Positions 51,966 through 60,776 of a stretch of DNA of 64,000 nt are shown here, in pieces. A program made the position numbers and the translations under genes. The notes below the pieces were generated by a model. That model was not told where the DNA came from and ran no database searches. It saw nothing but the letters and a program-made list of their open reading frames with translations. Each line of letters opens with the position of its first letter. The first letter of the stretch is position 1. The stretch covers positions 1 to 64,000 of the forward strand of contig CALJES010000011.1 of NCBI GenBank assembly GCA_938074205.1, read 5' to 3'. Origin of the DNA: an uncultured bacterium (GTDB taxonomy: Bacteria > Armatimonadota > UBA5829).

Positions 51966-53225
51966 TTATTTCGCCACTACGTTTAAGCCTTCTTGCACAT
52001 CGCCGGATGAATGGTTTTCTATCTCCTTAGAGCCGACGAACCTGTTTCCCATAATAACAGCCGTGCGGACGTCTTTGCCAATTTTTATGTCAGGCCGATC
52101 GTTGCCGAAACGACAGCCCGAAATTGTCACGTGACCTGACCGCGCGTCAATGGTGAACAGGTCTTTCTCAGGTCCGTGGTTGTGAAATGTGCACTGGTCA
52201 AGACTCACGGTGCCGCTGCCCTCTATTATGGCTACCGTCGAACAGGGACCCCAGAAGCTGCAGTTTGAGAGCTGCACCACACCCGTGTTTGTCGGGGCTA
52301 CCATGAGAAACGCTTTCCCGCCCCTACCAGCTACGAACTCGCCATTGGTAATGAGTAGCCCGGGCGGCTGCGTTTCCTCAACCAGGATCGCATAATCGCA
52401 CCAGTCGGCGCCTATCCCCAAAAAGTTTCCGTTGACCGTGCCTTCTGTCTTATAGAATCGATAACCCACCTTTGCGCCAAAGCAAAACGTGTTGTGCACG
52501 TACTCCCAGTCAGTGCGGGCAAACTCAAATGCGACCAGATTTTCAAATAGGAACTTGCCGAGTATTCCCCAATCTTTGGGCTTATTATCGCACTCGGCAC
52601 GCATCCAGTAGTGCGGGTTGAAATGTACGTTTTCAATGCGCCCGATGTCTGTGCACTTGTCGATGTGAATACCTATCTTTAGCGGACAACCAAAGCAGTT
52701 ACGAATATAATGAAGCTCATTCGGCTGCGAGCCGAAGTCTATGGCTTTGTATGAGTTGACGAAGGTGCAGTCGATGACGCTGCAATGCATCCCGTAACCG
52801 CTGATTGTAAACGGATAGGCAATCACATCTGGCAATCGCTGTTCGGGGTAGAAAAAGGTTATACCCTTAATTGCACTTGAAGGACTGAGAGTTATAGCTG
52901 CCGGACCTTCCTCCGTGCCTTTGCCGGCATAGATTTCTATGACCGTACCCTTCTGAAGGACAGCGTGGTGCGGCGCTTCCCACACGCCCGCAAGCGTAAC
53001 ACCTTCCGGCACCGTTATCGGCTTATCCAATCTAAACCTGCCGACCCCAAGGTCGACCCTGCCGCCGCCCTTCGCAGCAGCCGCATCCAACGCCTTTTGA
53101 ATCGCAGCCGAATCGTCCACTTTGCCGTCTCCTTTCGCCCCAAAAGACCTCACATCAATAGTAGTTTCAGACAGCGCCGGAACCGCAAGCACTATAAACG
53201 ACAGAATCATAACTGCTAACCTCAC
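51966..53225 (-). CDS. Secreted right-handed beta-helix protein, pectate-lyase-3-like
   Basis: The protein of 419 residues has a signal peptide (LAVMILSFIVLAVPALSETT) and then the N-terminal hallmark of the pectate-lyase-3/GH28-like beta-helix family: DVRSFGAKGDGKVDDSAAIQ with GGGRVDLGVGRFRLDKPI. Further coils continue with short repeats such as VQLSNCSFWG and VSLDQCTFHN. Members attach to or cut acidic polysaccharides. No catalytic set can be confirmed by eye. GTG 53225 has GGAGGG 6 nt upstream and gives a clean signal peptide; ATG 53231 abuts that site. It is in the operon between the FAD oxidoreductase and the URO-D-like gene, fitting a polysaccharide-linked pathway. Confidence 0.83.
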   Translation of the reverse strand: MRLAVMILSFIVLAVPALSETTIDVRSFGAKGDGKVDDSAAIQKALDAAAAKGGGRVDLGVGRFRLDKPITVPEGVTLAGVWEAPHHAVLQKGTVIEIYAGKGTEEGPAAITLSPSSAIKGITFFYPEQRLPDVIAYPFTISGYGMHCSVIDCTFVNSYKAIDFGSQPNELHYIRNCFGCPLKIGIHIDKCTDIGRIENVHFNPHYWMRAECDNKPKDWGILGKFLFENLVAFEFARTDWEYVHNTFCFGAKVGYRFYKTEGTVNGNFLGIGADWCDYAILVEETQPPGLLITNGEFVAGRGGKAFLMVAPTNTGVVQLSNCSFWGPCSTVAIIEGSGTVSLDQCTFHNHGPEKDLFTIDARSGHVTISGCRFGNDRPDIKIGKDVRTAVIMGNRFVGSKEIENHSSGDVQEGLNVVAK

Positions 53226-53291
53226 CTGCATCCCTCCATCTTGCAGCGATATAAACCGTGGAGAGCTACGTTTTTCCAATTGCTAAGGACC

Positions 53292-55019
53292 TCACTCCAA
53301 ATAGAACGCGAAGAGCCTGACCCCATCAGAACCCCACGTGGAATCGAAAATCGCACGCACTCCGTTAACCTCCGCACCGATGTCAATGCGAACAAGACGC
53401 TGATAATTCCCATGCACCTTTCGCCACGGCTGCCACTCGCCGCCGGAGCGTATCTCGACGCGAAAGTCCTTTACTAGCGTATCTGGCAGACTGGTCAGTG
53501 CGCCGTATGAGCCGTGGTAACTCATTGCGATGAGTTTATCGAGCGCGCTGTCGAAAATGAACACGGCAGAGTTCACGTAAGCAGGCGACTCCCAGGTGTA
53601 AGACACCGAATCTCCTAGTTTGCCGGTCCAAGCGTGAAGTTCATTGCCGACAGGACGGTTCACGCCGTCGCGCAGAGGCTCGGCATCTCCGGATGAAGCC
53701 TGCAGGGTTGCCTTGAGCGTCAAATCGGAAAACTGCTGTTTGACCCACGGCAGGTAGGCATCTTGCCTCAGCAACGCCTGCTGCAGCTCTTCAATATGCC
53801 GCTTGGCAACTTCGCGAGGCGTCAGTCCTTCGCGCACGGCAATGGCTGCCGCCGTTCCCACAGCCTGACCAGTAGAAGCCCCTGTGCCCTGAACACGAGT
53901 TGAGCTGAGCGCTGCGTGAGTCCAGCTAGCACATCGACCTGCAAACATCAGGTTCTCGATGTTTTTTGAATACAGGCACCGGTACGGTATGCCATAAGGG
54001 GAAGGGGTCGGATAGAAAACGGTTGGTTCACCCTTGTACCAGAACCCGCCAGGATGATGATCGTCCATAGGCCAGCCACCGTAGGCAACTATGTCCGAGA
54101 ACCGACCCTCCGACTCAATATCGTTCTGAGTCAGAATATAATCGCCGACATACCTACGGCTCTCTCGCTTTGCGGGCAGAAACTGAATCCAGTCAATGGC
54201 GTAGTTCTCTGCGCCGTGATCTCCGTGGTTCTTTATGTGATCCCACATGCCGAAAACGATCTTGAGCAGCTCATCGCGGATAGCCTCAGCGTCGGCAATA
54301 GAATCCTGCTCGCCACCCAGCTCTATCCACCAATACCCCATCTCGATCCACCCGTGCGACCTGTGGGGGAACGAATCTTCGGTCGGAAAATCGTAAGCCC
54401 AAGACGGTGGCTCAAAAGGCTGAGGGCTTCCCATATCGCGGGCCTGGAAAAGACAAGTCATGCCCATAGTTTTTCGGTCAGCAACCTCAGGCTGGTGGGA
54501 TTCGTTGAATTCGCTGCGCGCCTCCCGTCCCACACGATACTCCGCTCCCGTGAGTGGCGCTAGGATGCCGTCACCCGAACAATCGGCGAATATGTCAGCT
54601 TCGATGGTGTGATAAGTGTAAGTCGTTAATTGCCAACCCGTAACCGACCTAATGCGCGCGCCGTCCATCTCGGCATCAAGCACCGAGCAGTTCAAGAAAT
54701 GCGTGAGATTTGGCTCCAGCAGTACCTTTTCATATAGAATCGTATCCCAGATCGAGAAGCTGCGCTGGGGGTTACGCTTGAGGTTTTCGAGTCGGAACTC
54801 CTCGAGGATGCCAGTTTCGCGCATGTTGGGAATCTTGCCATGGCGATCCGCACCGCAGACGTGAACGCGCATCTCGCTGGAAGAGTTCCCGCCGAAAACG
54901 GGCCTGTCCTGCACTATGGCCGTCTTTGCCCCCTGGCGTGCCGCTGATATTGCAGCGCTGAGGCCGGCGATACCCCCGCCGATGACGCAGAAATCGAACC
55001 TGTGTCGAGCTCTATTCAT
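53292..55019 (-). CDS. FAD-dependent oxidoreductase with C-terminal sandwich domain
   Basis: This 575-residue protein belongs to the FAD-oxidoreductase family (PF12831-like). It begins with FCVIGGGIAGLSAAISAARQ and VFGGNSSSEMRVHVCG, and ends its FAD part with LMFAGRCASWTHAALSSTRV and GQAVGTAAAIAV. The last 130 residues or so (SYTWESPAYVNSAVFIFD, GEWQPWRKVHGNYQRLVRI) form a beta-sandwich of the kind found in carbohydrate-binding modules. It probably oxidises a sugar-derived substrate, but the substrate is inferred from context only. ATG 55019 follows GAGGT at 9 nt; the frame is open to 55058. It is 41 bases after the reductase gene, in one operon. Confidence 0.83.
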   Translation of the reverse strand: MNRARHRFDFCVIGGGIAGLSAAISAARQGAKTAIVQDRPVFGGNSSSEMRVHVCGADRHGKIPNMRETGILEEFRLENLKRNPQRSFSIWDTILYEKVLLEPNLTHFLNCSVLDAEMDGARIRSVTGWQLTTYTYHTIEADIFADCSGDGILAPLTGAEYRVGREARSEFNESHQPEVADRKTMGMTCLFQARDMGSPQPFEPPSWAYDFPTEDSFPHRSHGWIEMGYWWIELGGEQDSIADAEAIRDELLKIVFGMWDHIKNHGDHGAENYAIDWIQFLPAKRESRRYVGDYILTQNDIESEGRFSDIVAYGGWPMDDHHPGGFWYKGEPTVFYPTPSPYGIPYRCLYSKNIENLMFAGRCASWTHAALSSTRVQGTGASTGQAVGTAAAIAVREGLTPREVAKRHIEELQQALLRQDAYLPWVKQQFSDLTLKATLQASSGDAEPLRDGVNRPVGNELHAWTGKLGDSVSYTWESPAYVNSAVFIFDSALDKLIAMSYHGSYGALTSLPDTLVKDFRVEIRSGGEWQPWRKVHGNYQRLVRIDIGAEVNGVRAIFDSTWGSDGVRLFAFYLE

Positions 55020-55060
55020 TCCACAACTACCTCGGTTTCCGGGTCCGGAAAAACGCACTG

Positions 55061-55630
55061 CTAGCTTATAAGCCTTTCTGCTAACTGTTCTGCCTGTCTC
55101 ATGAGCTCAGGTCTTTTTGCGGCGTCGTCAGGAGCACCTAGGCCAAGCCCTCGGAGGCTGTACGTTTCGAACCCCATAAACCTAAAGATCTCCTCGTATT
55201 CCGGGGCGATGTTATGTGCCGACTCATTCGGATCTCCCTGGGTGAGAATCAGAGCCAGTTTCTTACCCGGATTGAGTCGACTCGGATTAGACACCTTAAA
55301 GAAATCAGGAACCAAGTAGGAAAACGTCCTGTCAACGAAGCACTTCAACTGGCCGGATATCTGCCCAAAGTATATTGGCGAGGTCAGTACAACTGCGTCT
55401 GCACTGGCAACCGCATTAAGCACGGGCTTGAGATCATCTTCAACCACACACTCATCCGACTCGGTCTTGCAGCCCATGCAGCCTCGGCATCCTTTGTAGG
55501 TCAGTTCTTCCAGTCTAAAGACCTGTACATCGGCACCGAGTTCCTTTGCTCTGTCCGCCAACCTCATCGCAATCGTTTCGCTGTTGCCCGATGCTCGAGG
55601 GCTTCCCAAGACGCAAACGAGCTTCTTCAT
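55061..55630 (-). CDS. Flavodoxin-fold NADPH-dependent FMN reductase
   Basis: The 189-residue protein has the FMN-reductase N-terminus VCVLGSPRASGNSE, the cysteine cluster CRGCMGCKTESDEC (a C-x2-C-x2-C-x6-C pattern, as in iron-sulfur flavoproteins and their relatives), and LTSPIYFGQISGQLK. It may reduce FMN or carry electrons for the FAD oxidoreductase downstream. The cysteines could hold a cluster, but many relatives with similar cysteines do not. The start follows AGGAGG. First gene of the minus operon; its promoter overlaps that of the divergent deacetylase gene. Confidence 0.88.
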   Translation of the reverse strand: MKKLVCVLGSPRASGNSETIAMRLADRAKELGADVQVFRLEELTYKGCRGCMGCKTESDECVVEDDLKPVLNAVASADAVVLTSPIYFGQISGQLKCFVDRTFSYLVPDFFKVSNPSRLNPGKKLALILTQGDPNESAHNIAPEYEEIFRFMGFETYSLRGLGLGAPDDAAKRPELMRQAEQLAERLIS

Positions 55631-55665
55631 CTCGAGCGCCTCCTTCTAAGATGAACGTTGGCTAG

Positions 55666-55674
55666 ATTATACCA
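55666..55674 (-). promoter_or_regulatory. Extended -10 promoter of minus operon
   Basis: On the minus strand TGGTATAAT (55674 down to 55666) is a perfect extended -10 element, 36 bases before the ATG at 55630. Confidence 0.7.
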
Positions 55675-55680
55675 CCTGCG

Positions 55681-55689
55681 TGATATAAT
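55681..55689 (+). promoter_or_regulatory. Extended -10 promoter of sugar operon
   Basis: TGATATAAT is a perfect extended -10 element, only 6 bases from the opposite-strand one at 55666-55674. The leader to the GTG at 55779 is about 85 nt. Confidence 0.7.
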
Positions 55690-55778
55690 GCTCCAAGCTG
55701 CAAGAATAATCCGAGTTGCAGCTCAAGAATAAATATGACCTTTGACAAAGGCCGCCTACCACAAGGAGGTTATCCATA

Positions 55779-56480
55779 GTGTTTAAAGCGGATGTGCTTT
55801 CCATTGGAGCTCATGCCGGAGATGCAGAGATTGCTTCTGGGATTGCTCTGGCCAACGCCGTGAACTCAGGCAAGAAAGTCGCTATGTGCCACCTGACCCT
55901 TGGAGAAAAAGGAAACCCTAATATGAACCCGCAAAAGTACGCCGAACTGAAACATGAGGAGGCCGTCGCGGCAGCCGAAACGCTAGGAGCGCAGCTCTAC
56001 ATACTTGGTTACCTAGACGGCGAACTGCCCGAAAACGACGATGTCAAAAAAGCAATCGCCGATGTGATACGAGACTGCAAACCGGAAGTCATAATCACGC
56101 ACCACGCAAAAAGCATTCACAAGGATCATGTCGCCTGCCACCGCAACGTACTCGACGCGATTTTCTACGCCGCGCTAAAAGGGTTCGAAACCGACCGTGA
56201 GCCTCACTTCGCGCGCCTTCTCTACTTTGCTGAAAACTGGGAGGACAAAGAGGACTTCGTCCCCGAAGTGATACTTGAGGTTACAGACGCGGACATCAAA
56301 CTATGGAAGCAAACGGCCCAGTGTTATTCACTGTTTCGCGGGGAGGTGGTGAACTTCCCATATATCGAGTATTACGAGAAACTTGCCAGACTGCGCGGAA
56401 TCGAGAACTACCTGCCCTACGCGGTAGCATTCGAGATGCCTCCATCGGCTCGGAAGCAGAGGTTGACAAGCCTGTGGTGA
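55779..56480 (+). CDS. LmbE-type (BshB1-like) deacetylase, catalytic Asp replaced
   Basis: The 233-residue protein matches the LmbE/BshB1 deacetylases, which remove acetyl from N-acetylglucosamine-based compounds such as bacillithiol and mycothiol precursors. The N-terminal motif usually reads AHPDDAE; here it is AHAGDAE (residues about 11-17). In MshB, His13 and Asp16 bind zinc and Asp15 is the general base; here His and the second Asp remain but the base position is Gly. The later HKDHVACH supplies the third zinc ligand. Activity is therefore doubtful or altered. GTG 55779 follows AAGGAGG. It starts a plus-strand run with the sugar transporter, suggesting N-acetyl sugar handling. Confidence 0.83.
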   Translation: MFKADVLSIGAHAGDAEIASGIALANAVNSGKKVAMCHLTLGEKGNPNMNPQKYAELKHEEAVAAAETLGAQLYILGYLDGELPENDDVKKAIADVIRDCKPEVIITHHAKSIHKDHVACHRNVLDAIFYAALKGFETDREPHFARLLYFAENWEDKEDFVPEVILEVTDADIKLWKQTAQCYSLFRGEVVNFPYIEYYEKLARLRGIENYLPYAVAFEMPPSARKQRLTSLW

Positions 56481-56539
56481 GGCGCGAGTCCCGGAATTGA
56501 GGTGGGGATTCTTCCGATTGGAATGGATAGTGTAACGCT

Positions 56540-57850
56540 ATGCACAGATTTGGTGTGAATGTCCAAAAGATAGTGTCCGCCCACAATACTTGGCGGTATT
56601 GCCTGCCAGTTCTAGCACTTTGCGCGATAATAGCCGGTTGCAACAGCAAATCGGACAATGTAACTACCATCCGATTTGCATCGTGGGGCAACGAGGTCGA
56701 AGAAAAGAACCTTAGAGCTCTTATCGCCGAGTTCGAAAAGAGGCACCCGAACATAAAGGTCGAGATAGAGATCACACCGTGGGCAAGGATGTTCGATAAG
56801 CTAATGATCTCTAGTGCAGGCGGTCGACCGCCGGATGTCACTAGAGTTTCATCAGAATGGTTTCCTCCGATAGTTGCCAAAGGGCTACTGGAGCCGCTGG
56901 ATAAATACGTTAAGCGAGACAACTACGACCTCGAAGATTTCTACCCCCAGGCGCTTGACGGTTGGGGCCGCTACAAGGGCGTGTTATACGAGATACCCAC
57001 CGACATTGACATTTACGCAATGTACTACAACAAGGATATGTTCGACAAAGCCGGCGTGCCCTACCCCGATTGGACTTGGGACTGGAAGAAGTTCTTAGAG
57101 GCCGCAAAGAAACTCACTAAAGACCTGGACGGTGACGGAGATCTGGATCAGTGGGGATGTGCGGTGAGCATGTGGTGGGAAGATTACGTTTGGCAGAATG
57201 GCGGAGAAATAGTTTCAGCCGACGGCAAGAGGTGCTTGCTAGATAGGCCCGAAGCGTATGAGGGGTTGCAGTTTATGAGCGACCTCATAAACAAGTACCA
57301 CGTCGCCCCCAACGCCCAGGAAGCAGCCAACCTCGGATCAATGAAGCTCTTCACTACCGGAAAGATCGGAATGATCGTTTCGGGTAGTTGGGCAGCGGAG
57401 TTAATATTCAAGAATGAAATAAAAGACTTCACTTACGACGTGGCGCCCATTGTAAAGGGACCCAAACGCCGCGCAACGTTTATAGGCGGTGCAGCTTACG
57501 CAATTCTGAAGCGCTCGAGACACAAGGACCAGGCATGGGAACTTGTCAAATGGATGACCGGCAAAGAATATCAGCGCAGCGCCGCCATAAGATCCCAAAT
57601 AATTCCGAGCCGGAGGTCCGTGGCTGAATCAGGGGCATATCTCAAACTCAACGCTCCGCCTAAGCATCGAAAAGTCTTCCTAGATATGATACCCTACGGC
57701 CATCCCAGGCCCCACGTGTCTTGCGCCCCTGAGATGTTCCAGATAATATCGAGCGAACTCGACCTGGTGCGTTTGGGAAAAGTGACGGCCAAGAAAGCGT
57801 GTCTGAAGGTAACGCCGGTTGTAAACCAGTTGCTGCGGCATCAGGAGTGA
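56540..57850 (+). CDS. ABC transporter sugar-binding lipoprotein
   Basis: This 436-residue protein is a solute-binding protein of the extracellular family 1 type. After a hydrophobic segment it has a lipobox (IIAGC, Cys near residue 34), and then IRFASWGNEVEEK, LIAEFEKRHPNIKVEIEITPW and AGGRPPDVTRVS, all typical of sugar-binding proteins. It should capture an oligosaccharide and hand it to the two permeases that follow. The ATG at 56540 has no strong ribosome site, so an internal start is possible but would remove the signal. It starts 60 bases after the deacetylase. Confidence 0.92.
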   Translation: MHRFGVNVQKIVSAHNTWRYCLPVLALCAIIAGCNSKSDNVTTIRFASWGNEVEEKNLRALIAEFEKRHPNIKVEIEITPWARMFDKLMISSAGGRPPDVTRVSSEWFPPIVAKGLLEPLDKYVKRDNYDLEDFYPQALDGWGRYKGVLYEIPTDIDIYAMYYNKDMFDKAGVPYPDWTWDWKKFLEAAKKLTKDLDGDGDLDQWGCAVSMWWEDYVWQNGGEIVSADGKRCLLDRPEAYEGLQFMSDLINKYHVAPNAQEAANLGSMKLFTTGKIGMIVSGSWAAELIFKNEIKDFTYDVAPIVKGPKRRATFIGGAAYAILKRSRHKDQAWELVKWMTGKEYQRSAAIRSQIIPSRRSVAESGAYLKLNAPPKHRKVFLDMIPYGHPRPHVSCAPEMFQIISSELDLVRLGKVTAKKACLKVTPVVNQLLRHQE

Positions 57851-57851
57851 G

Positions 57852-58766
57852 TTGATAGTGAGCCCCACACGGAAATCCAAGCTTTTTAGACGCGAAGCAT
57901 TCGAGGGATACCTGTGCATTGCGCCATGGCTCATAGGGCTGGTGTCCCTCACGCTGGGGCCGGTTGTCTTCAGCTTCATAATGAGCCTACACAAGTGGGA
58001 TATGATCAAACCCGCTCAATATGTGGGGCTTGCAAACTATGCCACTATCTTCACTGATGACTTCCGGTTCAGGCAATCCTTAAAGGTGACCGCAATATAC
58101 GCGGCGTTCGCTGTGCCGCTAGGGATGGTGTGCTCGCTGGCGCTCGCTATGCTTCTTAATCTCAACCTCAGGGGTATGCGCGTGTTTCGCTCGATATTCT
58201 ACATACCGGCGATACTGCCGGGTGTGGCAGTAGCGATGGTGTGGCTCACTGTGTTCCGTCCCCAGGGCGGAGTGCTGAACACTTTGCTCGGGTATTTGCA
58301 TTTGCCACCGCAGCCTTGGCTTACCGATCCTAAGACTGCCCTGCCGTCGTTCATTATAATGAGCCTTTGGGGTGTGGGCGGCGGAATGATCATTTACCTG
58401 GCCGGTCTGCAGAGCGTGCCCACGCAGCTTTATGAAGCAGCCGAGATTGACGGAGCAGGTAGTTTTTCCAAGTTTCGCAATGTTACGCTGCCGATGATCT
58501 CCCCGACTATCCTTTTCAACCTGATAATGGGCGTTATCGGCAGCTTCCAGGTGTTCACCAGTTCGTTTATTATGACCCAGGGCGGTCCCGGATATGCAAC
58601 GCTGTTTTACGTTCTGTACTTGTATCAGAAAGCCTTCAAATACCTGCAGATGGGTTACGCGTGTGCGCTGGCGTGGATACTCTTCGCAGTCATCCTGGCG
58701 CTGACGCTGGTGGTTCTTAAATCCTCTGCAGCGTGGGTCTACTACGAAGCGGAGTTGAAGAGATGA
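57852..58766 (+). CDS. ABC sugar permease, MalF-like
   Basis: The 304-residue protein has six or more membrane helices and the permease EAA loop YEAAEIDGAGSFSKFRNVTLP (near residue 200), the contact for the ATPase subunit. It belongs to the sugar-uptake (CUT1) permease family. TTG 57852 lies 4 nt behind AGGAG; GTG 57858 at 10 nt is an alternative. It is one base past the binding-protein stop and overlaps the next permease. The cognate ATPase is not in the window; such systems often share one (MsmX type). Confidence 0.92.
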   Translation: MIVSPTRKSKLFRREAFEGYLCIAPWLIGLVSLTLGPVVFSFIMSLHKWDMIKPAQYVGLANYATIFTDDFRFRQSLKVTAIYAAFAVPLGMVCSLALAMLLNLNLRGMRVFRSIFYIPAILPGVAVAMVWLTVFRPQGGVLNTLLGYLHLPPQPWLTDPKTALPSFIIMSLWGVGGGMIIYLAGLQSVPTQLYEAAEIDGAGSFSKFRNVTLPMISPTILFNLIMGVIGSFQVFTSSFIMTQGGPGYATLFYVLYLYQKAFKYLQMGYACALAWILFAVILALTLVVLKSSAAWVYYEAELKR

Positions 58767-59620
58767 GCGTTACGACAACAGCTGCTGCGCCTCGCAGGAG
58801 TATCAAAGCCTGGACGGTACTGGCCTACGCCGCCTTGATAATCGGATCAATAATCTCTCTGATACCTTTTTTCTGGATGGTGACGTCGTCTTTCAAGGAT
58901 CCCAGCAAGGTGTTTGCGGATCCGCCTCAGTGGTGGCCGAATCCGTGGCTGTGGTCGAACTACGCAAAGGCTTTCGAGAAGCTGCCATTTGCGCTTTATA
59001 CGTGGAACACGGTAAAGATCACAGCGACCTGCATGGTAGGGCAGCTGTTGTCCTGTTCCCTTGTAGCATTCGGGTTCGCGCGAATGCGGTTTCCGGGAAG
59101 GGATATTTTGTTCATAGTGCTGCTGTCGACCATGATGTTACCCGCACAGGTTACGATGATACCGGTGTTCAAGATATTCGCGACGCTCGGGTGGTACGAC
59201 ACGTTCCTTCCGCTCACGGTACCCGCATTCTTCGGAAGCGCATTTTTTGTGTTCCTGCTGAGGCAGTACTATATGACGATTCCTCACGAAATGGATGAGG
59301 CGGCGCGCATAGACGGAGCCTCGACCTGGCAAGTTTACTGGCAAGTGCTCTTACCTCAGGCAAAACCTGCGCTTGCAACGGTTGCCATCTTTTCGTTTAT
59401 GGCTCACTGGAACGACTTTTTGGGACCGTTGATCTACCTGAGCACGCCGGCCAAGCGAACGCTTGCTCTGGGATTGTACGCGTTTCAAGGTCAGTACTCC
59501 ACGGATTGGAACTACTTGATGGCAGCATCAACGGTGGTAATGCTACCACCTCTGATTCTTTTCTTCGCTGCACAAAAGTACTTTATCCAGGGAGTGGTGA
59601 TCTCAGGAGTGAAGGGTTGA
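58763..59620 (+). CDS. ABC sugar permease, MalG-like
   Basis: The 285-residue protein is the second CUT1 permease, with six membrane helices and the EAA loop MDEAARIDGASTWQVYWQVLLP (near residue 190). Its ATG overlaps the previous stop (ATGA). The frame extends upstream to 58733 but the start at 58763 is standard. With the MalF-like subunit it forms the membrane channel for the sugar. It ends the plus-strand transport unit; a small hairpin follows at 59620-59637. Confidence 0.93.
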   Translation: MSVTTTAAAPRRSIKAWTVLAYAALIIGSIISLIPFFWMVTSSFKDPSKVFADPPQWWPNPWLWSNYAKAFEKLPFALYTWNTVKITATCMVGQLLSCSLVAFGFARMRFPGRDILFIVLLSTMMLPAQVTMIPVFKIFATLGWYDTFLPLTVPAFFGSAFFVFLLRQYYMTIPHEMDEAARIDGASTWQVYWQVLLPQAKPALATVAIFSFMAHWNDFLGPLIYLSTPAKRTLALGLYAFQGQYSTDWNYLMAASTVVMLPPLILFFAAQKYFIQGVVISGVKG

Positions 59621-59637
59621 AGGGGGGAACATCCCTT
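59620..59637 (+). terminator. Small hairpin after permease gene
   Basis: AAGGG (59620-59624) pairs with CCCTT (59633-59637) around an 8-nt loop, directly after the stop. The tail is not T-rich, so termination is only possible. Confidence 0.3.
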
Positions 59638-59816
59638 TCATCCTTCCGTCAGTCCACACTGCAGGCATCATCATTAATAGTCATATAGTGCTTGAGTCAT
59701 CCACAACGGCGCCATTAGTGACATACGCCGCTTGCGCCGAACGCCTAATCAAACCCTGTACGATCCGCCCTGTTAAGAAAGAAGCAACCGGCCTGCGTAC
59801 AAACCTATTCGCGGGC

Positions 59817-60671
59817 TTACTTAGGCACACTCACCCATTCACCCGGCCTGGAAATAGCGGTGGTGCCGGCTTCCAATATCGCGGTTACTTCCAGAGTTTG
59901 GTCCAGCGGGGCTTTTGTTTCTCGCGTATCAAAAAACTCCAACATCGCCTCTATGAAACGCGGGAAGAAATCCGACATATTGTCTGCAATAATGATGCTA
60001 CCTTCGCTGCAAGATGCGATGAATCTGAATGGAAAATTGGGGTTTTGGTTGAGCACTGCCCGGCGGTCGTCACGATACTGTATGATCATTACGTTTGTAT
60101 CCTTGTTGCCGCACTGCATTACCTTCTCCGCACCAGTGCCCATTACGGTGACAATGGGTTCAACCTGGTGGATGGCGTAGATTTCCCACGTGCCAGGGCC
60201 GAACGTCGCCATATAACGTGCCGGTTGACCACTCATCTGAGTTACAGCGTTCTGCACCGTTGAATCAAAGCGCAGGGCCGAGGAAGACATCAGTGGCGTA
60301 TTGTGTGATTTTGCAAGCTCGACCATACGCTTGCCCACTTCAAGCGAGGGTGCAAAAGGCTTGTCTACGTACACGGGTTTCCCGCTCATAAGTGGCAACC
60401 GGGCAAGGTCTTCGTGGCGCTCTACGTTGTCTGGGGAAAGCACAACAATGCAGTCGCACTCCTCGACGACCTGCTCTATCGACTCTGCCTTCGCTATCCC
60501 GTGTTCTCGGCACCATTGGTCGATGTGAACTTTTCCCTCCGGGTGAATTTCCTCCCAAGCAAGAGCCACTTCAAAACTATCCCCATTCGTGCTCTCGCGA
60601 ATCATCTGAGGATAGTTGTTGGCGTGCCACTCGTCAATGTAGTAGTCGATGAAACCAATCTTCTTTTTCAC
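59817..60671 (-). CDS. Gfo/Idh/MocA-like oxidoreductase
   Basis: The 284-residue protein has the MocA pattern in shortened form: an N-terminal nucleotide-binding start (KIGFIDYYID, without the usual GxGxxG loop), VVLSPDNVERHEDLA and YVDKPFAPSLE with the catalytic Lys, then a substrate domain. The usual family length is 330-390, so it is a short type. The missing glycine loop suggests altered cofactor binding or a non-catalytic role. GTG 60671 follows GGGGGG. It lies between the transporter and the DUF4139 gene, on the other strand from the permeases. Confidence 0.75.
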   Translation of the reverse strand: MKKKIGFIDYYIDEWHANNYPQMIRESTNGDSFEVALAWEEIHPEGKVHIDQWCREHGIAKAESIEQVVEECDCIVVLSPDNVERHEDLARLPLMSGKPVYVDKPFAPSLEVGKRMVELAKSHNTPLMSSSALRFDSTVQNAVTQMSGQPARYMATFGPGTWEIYAIHQVEPIVTVMGTGAEKVMQCGNKDTNVMIIQYRDDRRAVLNQNPNFPFRFIASCSEGSIIIADNMSDFFPRFIEAMLEFFDTRETKAPLDQTLEVTAILEAGTTAISRPGEWVSVPK

Positions 60672-60721
60672 TTACGACCCCCCGTCAAGGATTGTTAGTA
60701 TCCCATAGATTGTGTATCAAG

Positions 60722-60751
60722 TTCGAGCCCCGCTTGTGTGCGGGGCTCGAA
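60722..60751 (-). terminator. Terminator hairpin after DUF4139 gene
   Basis: TTCGAGCCCCGC (60722-60733) and GCGGGGCTCGAA (60740-60751) form a perfect 12-bp stem with a 6-nt loop, 26 bases past the stop at 60777. There is no T run after it on the minus strand. Confidence 0.65.
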
Positions 60752-60776
60752 AACGCACACGTATCTGCGTCAGCAA

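Noticed and set aside
59688-60263. 191-codon plus-strand frame opposite the MocA-like gene
   Set aside because: It is antisense to a gene with clear family motifs, has no ribosome site and no protein-like pattern.
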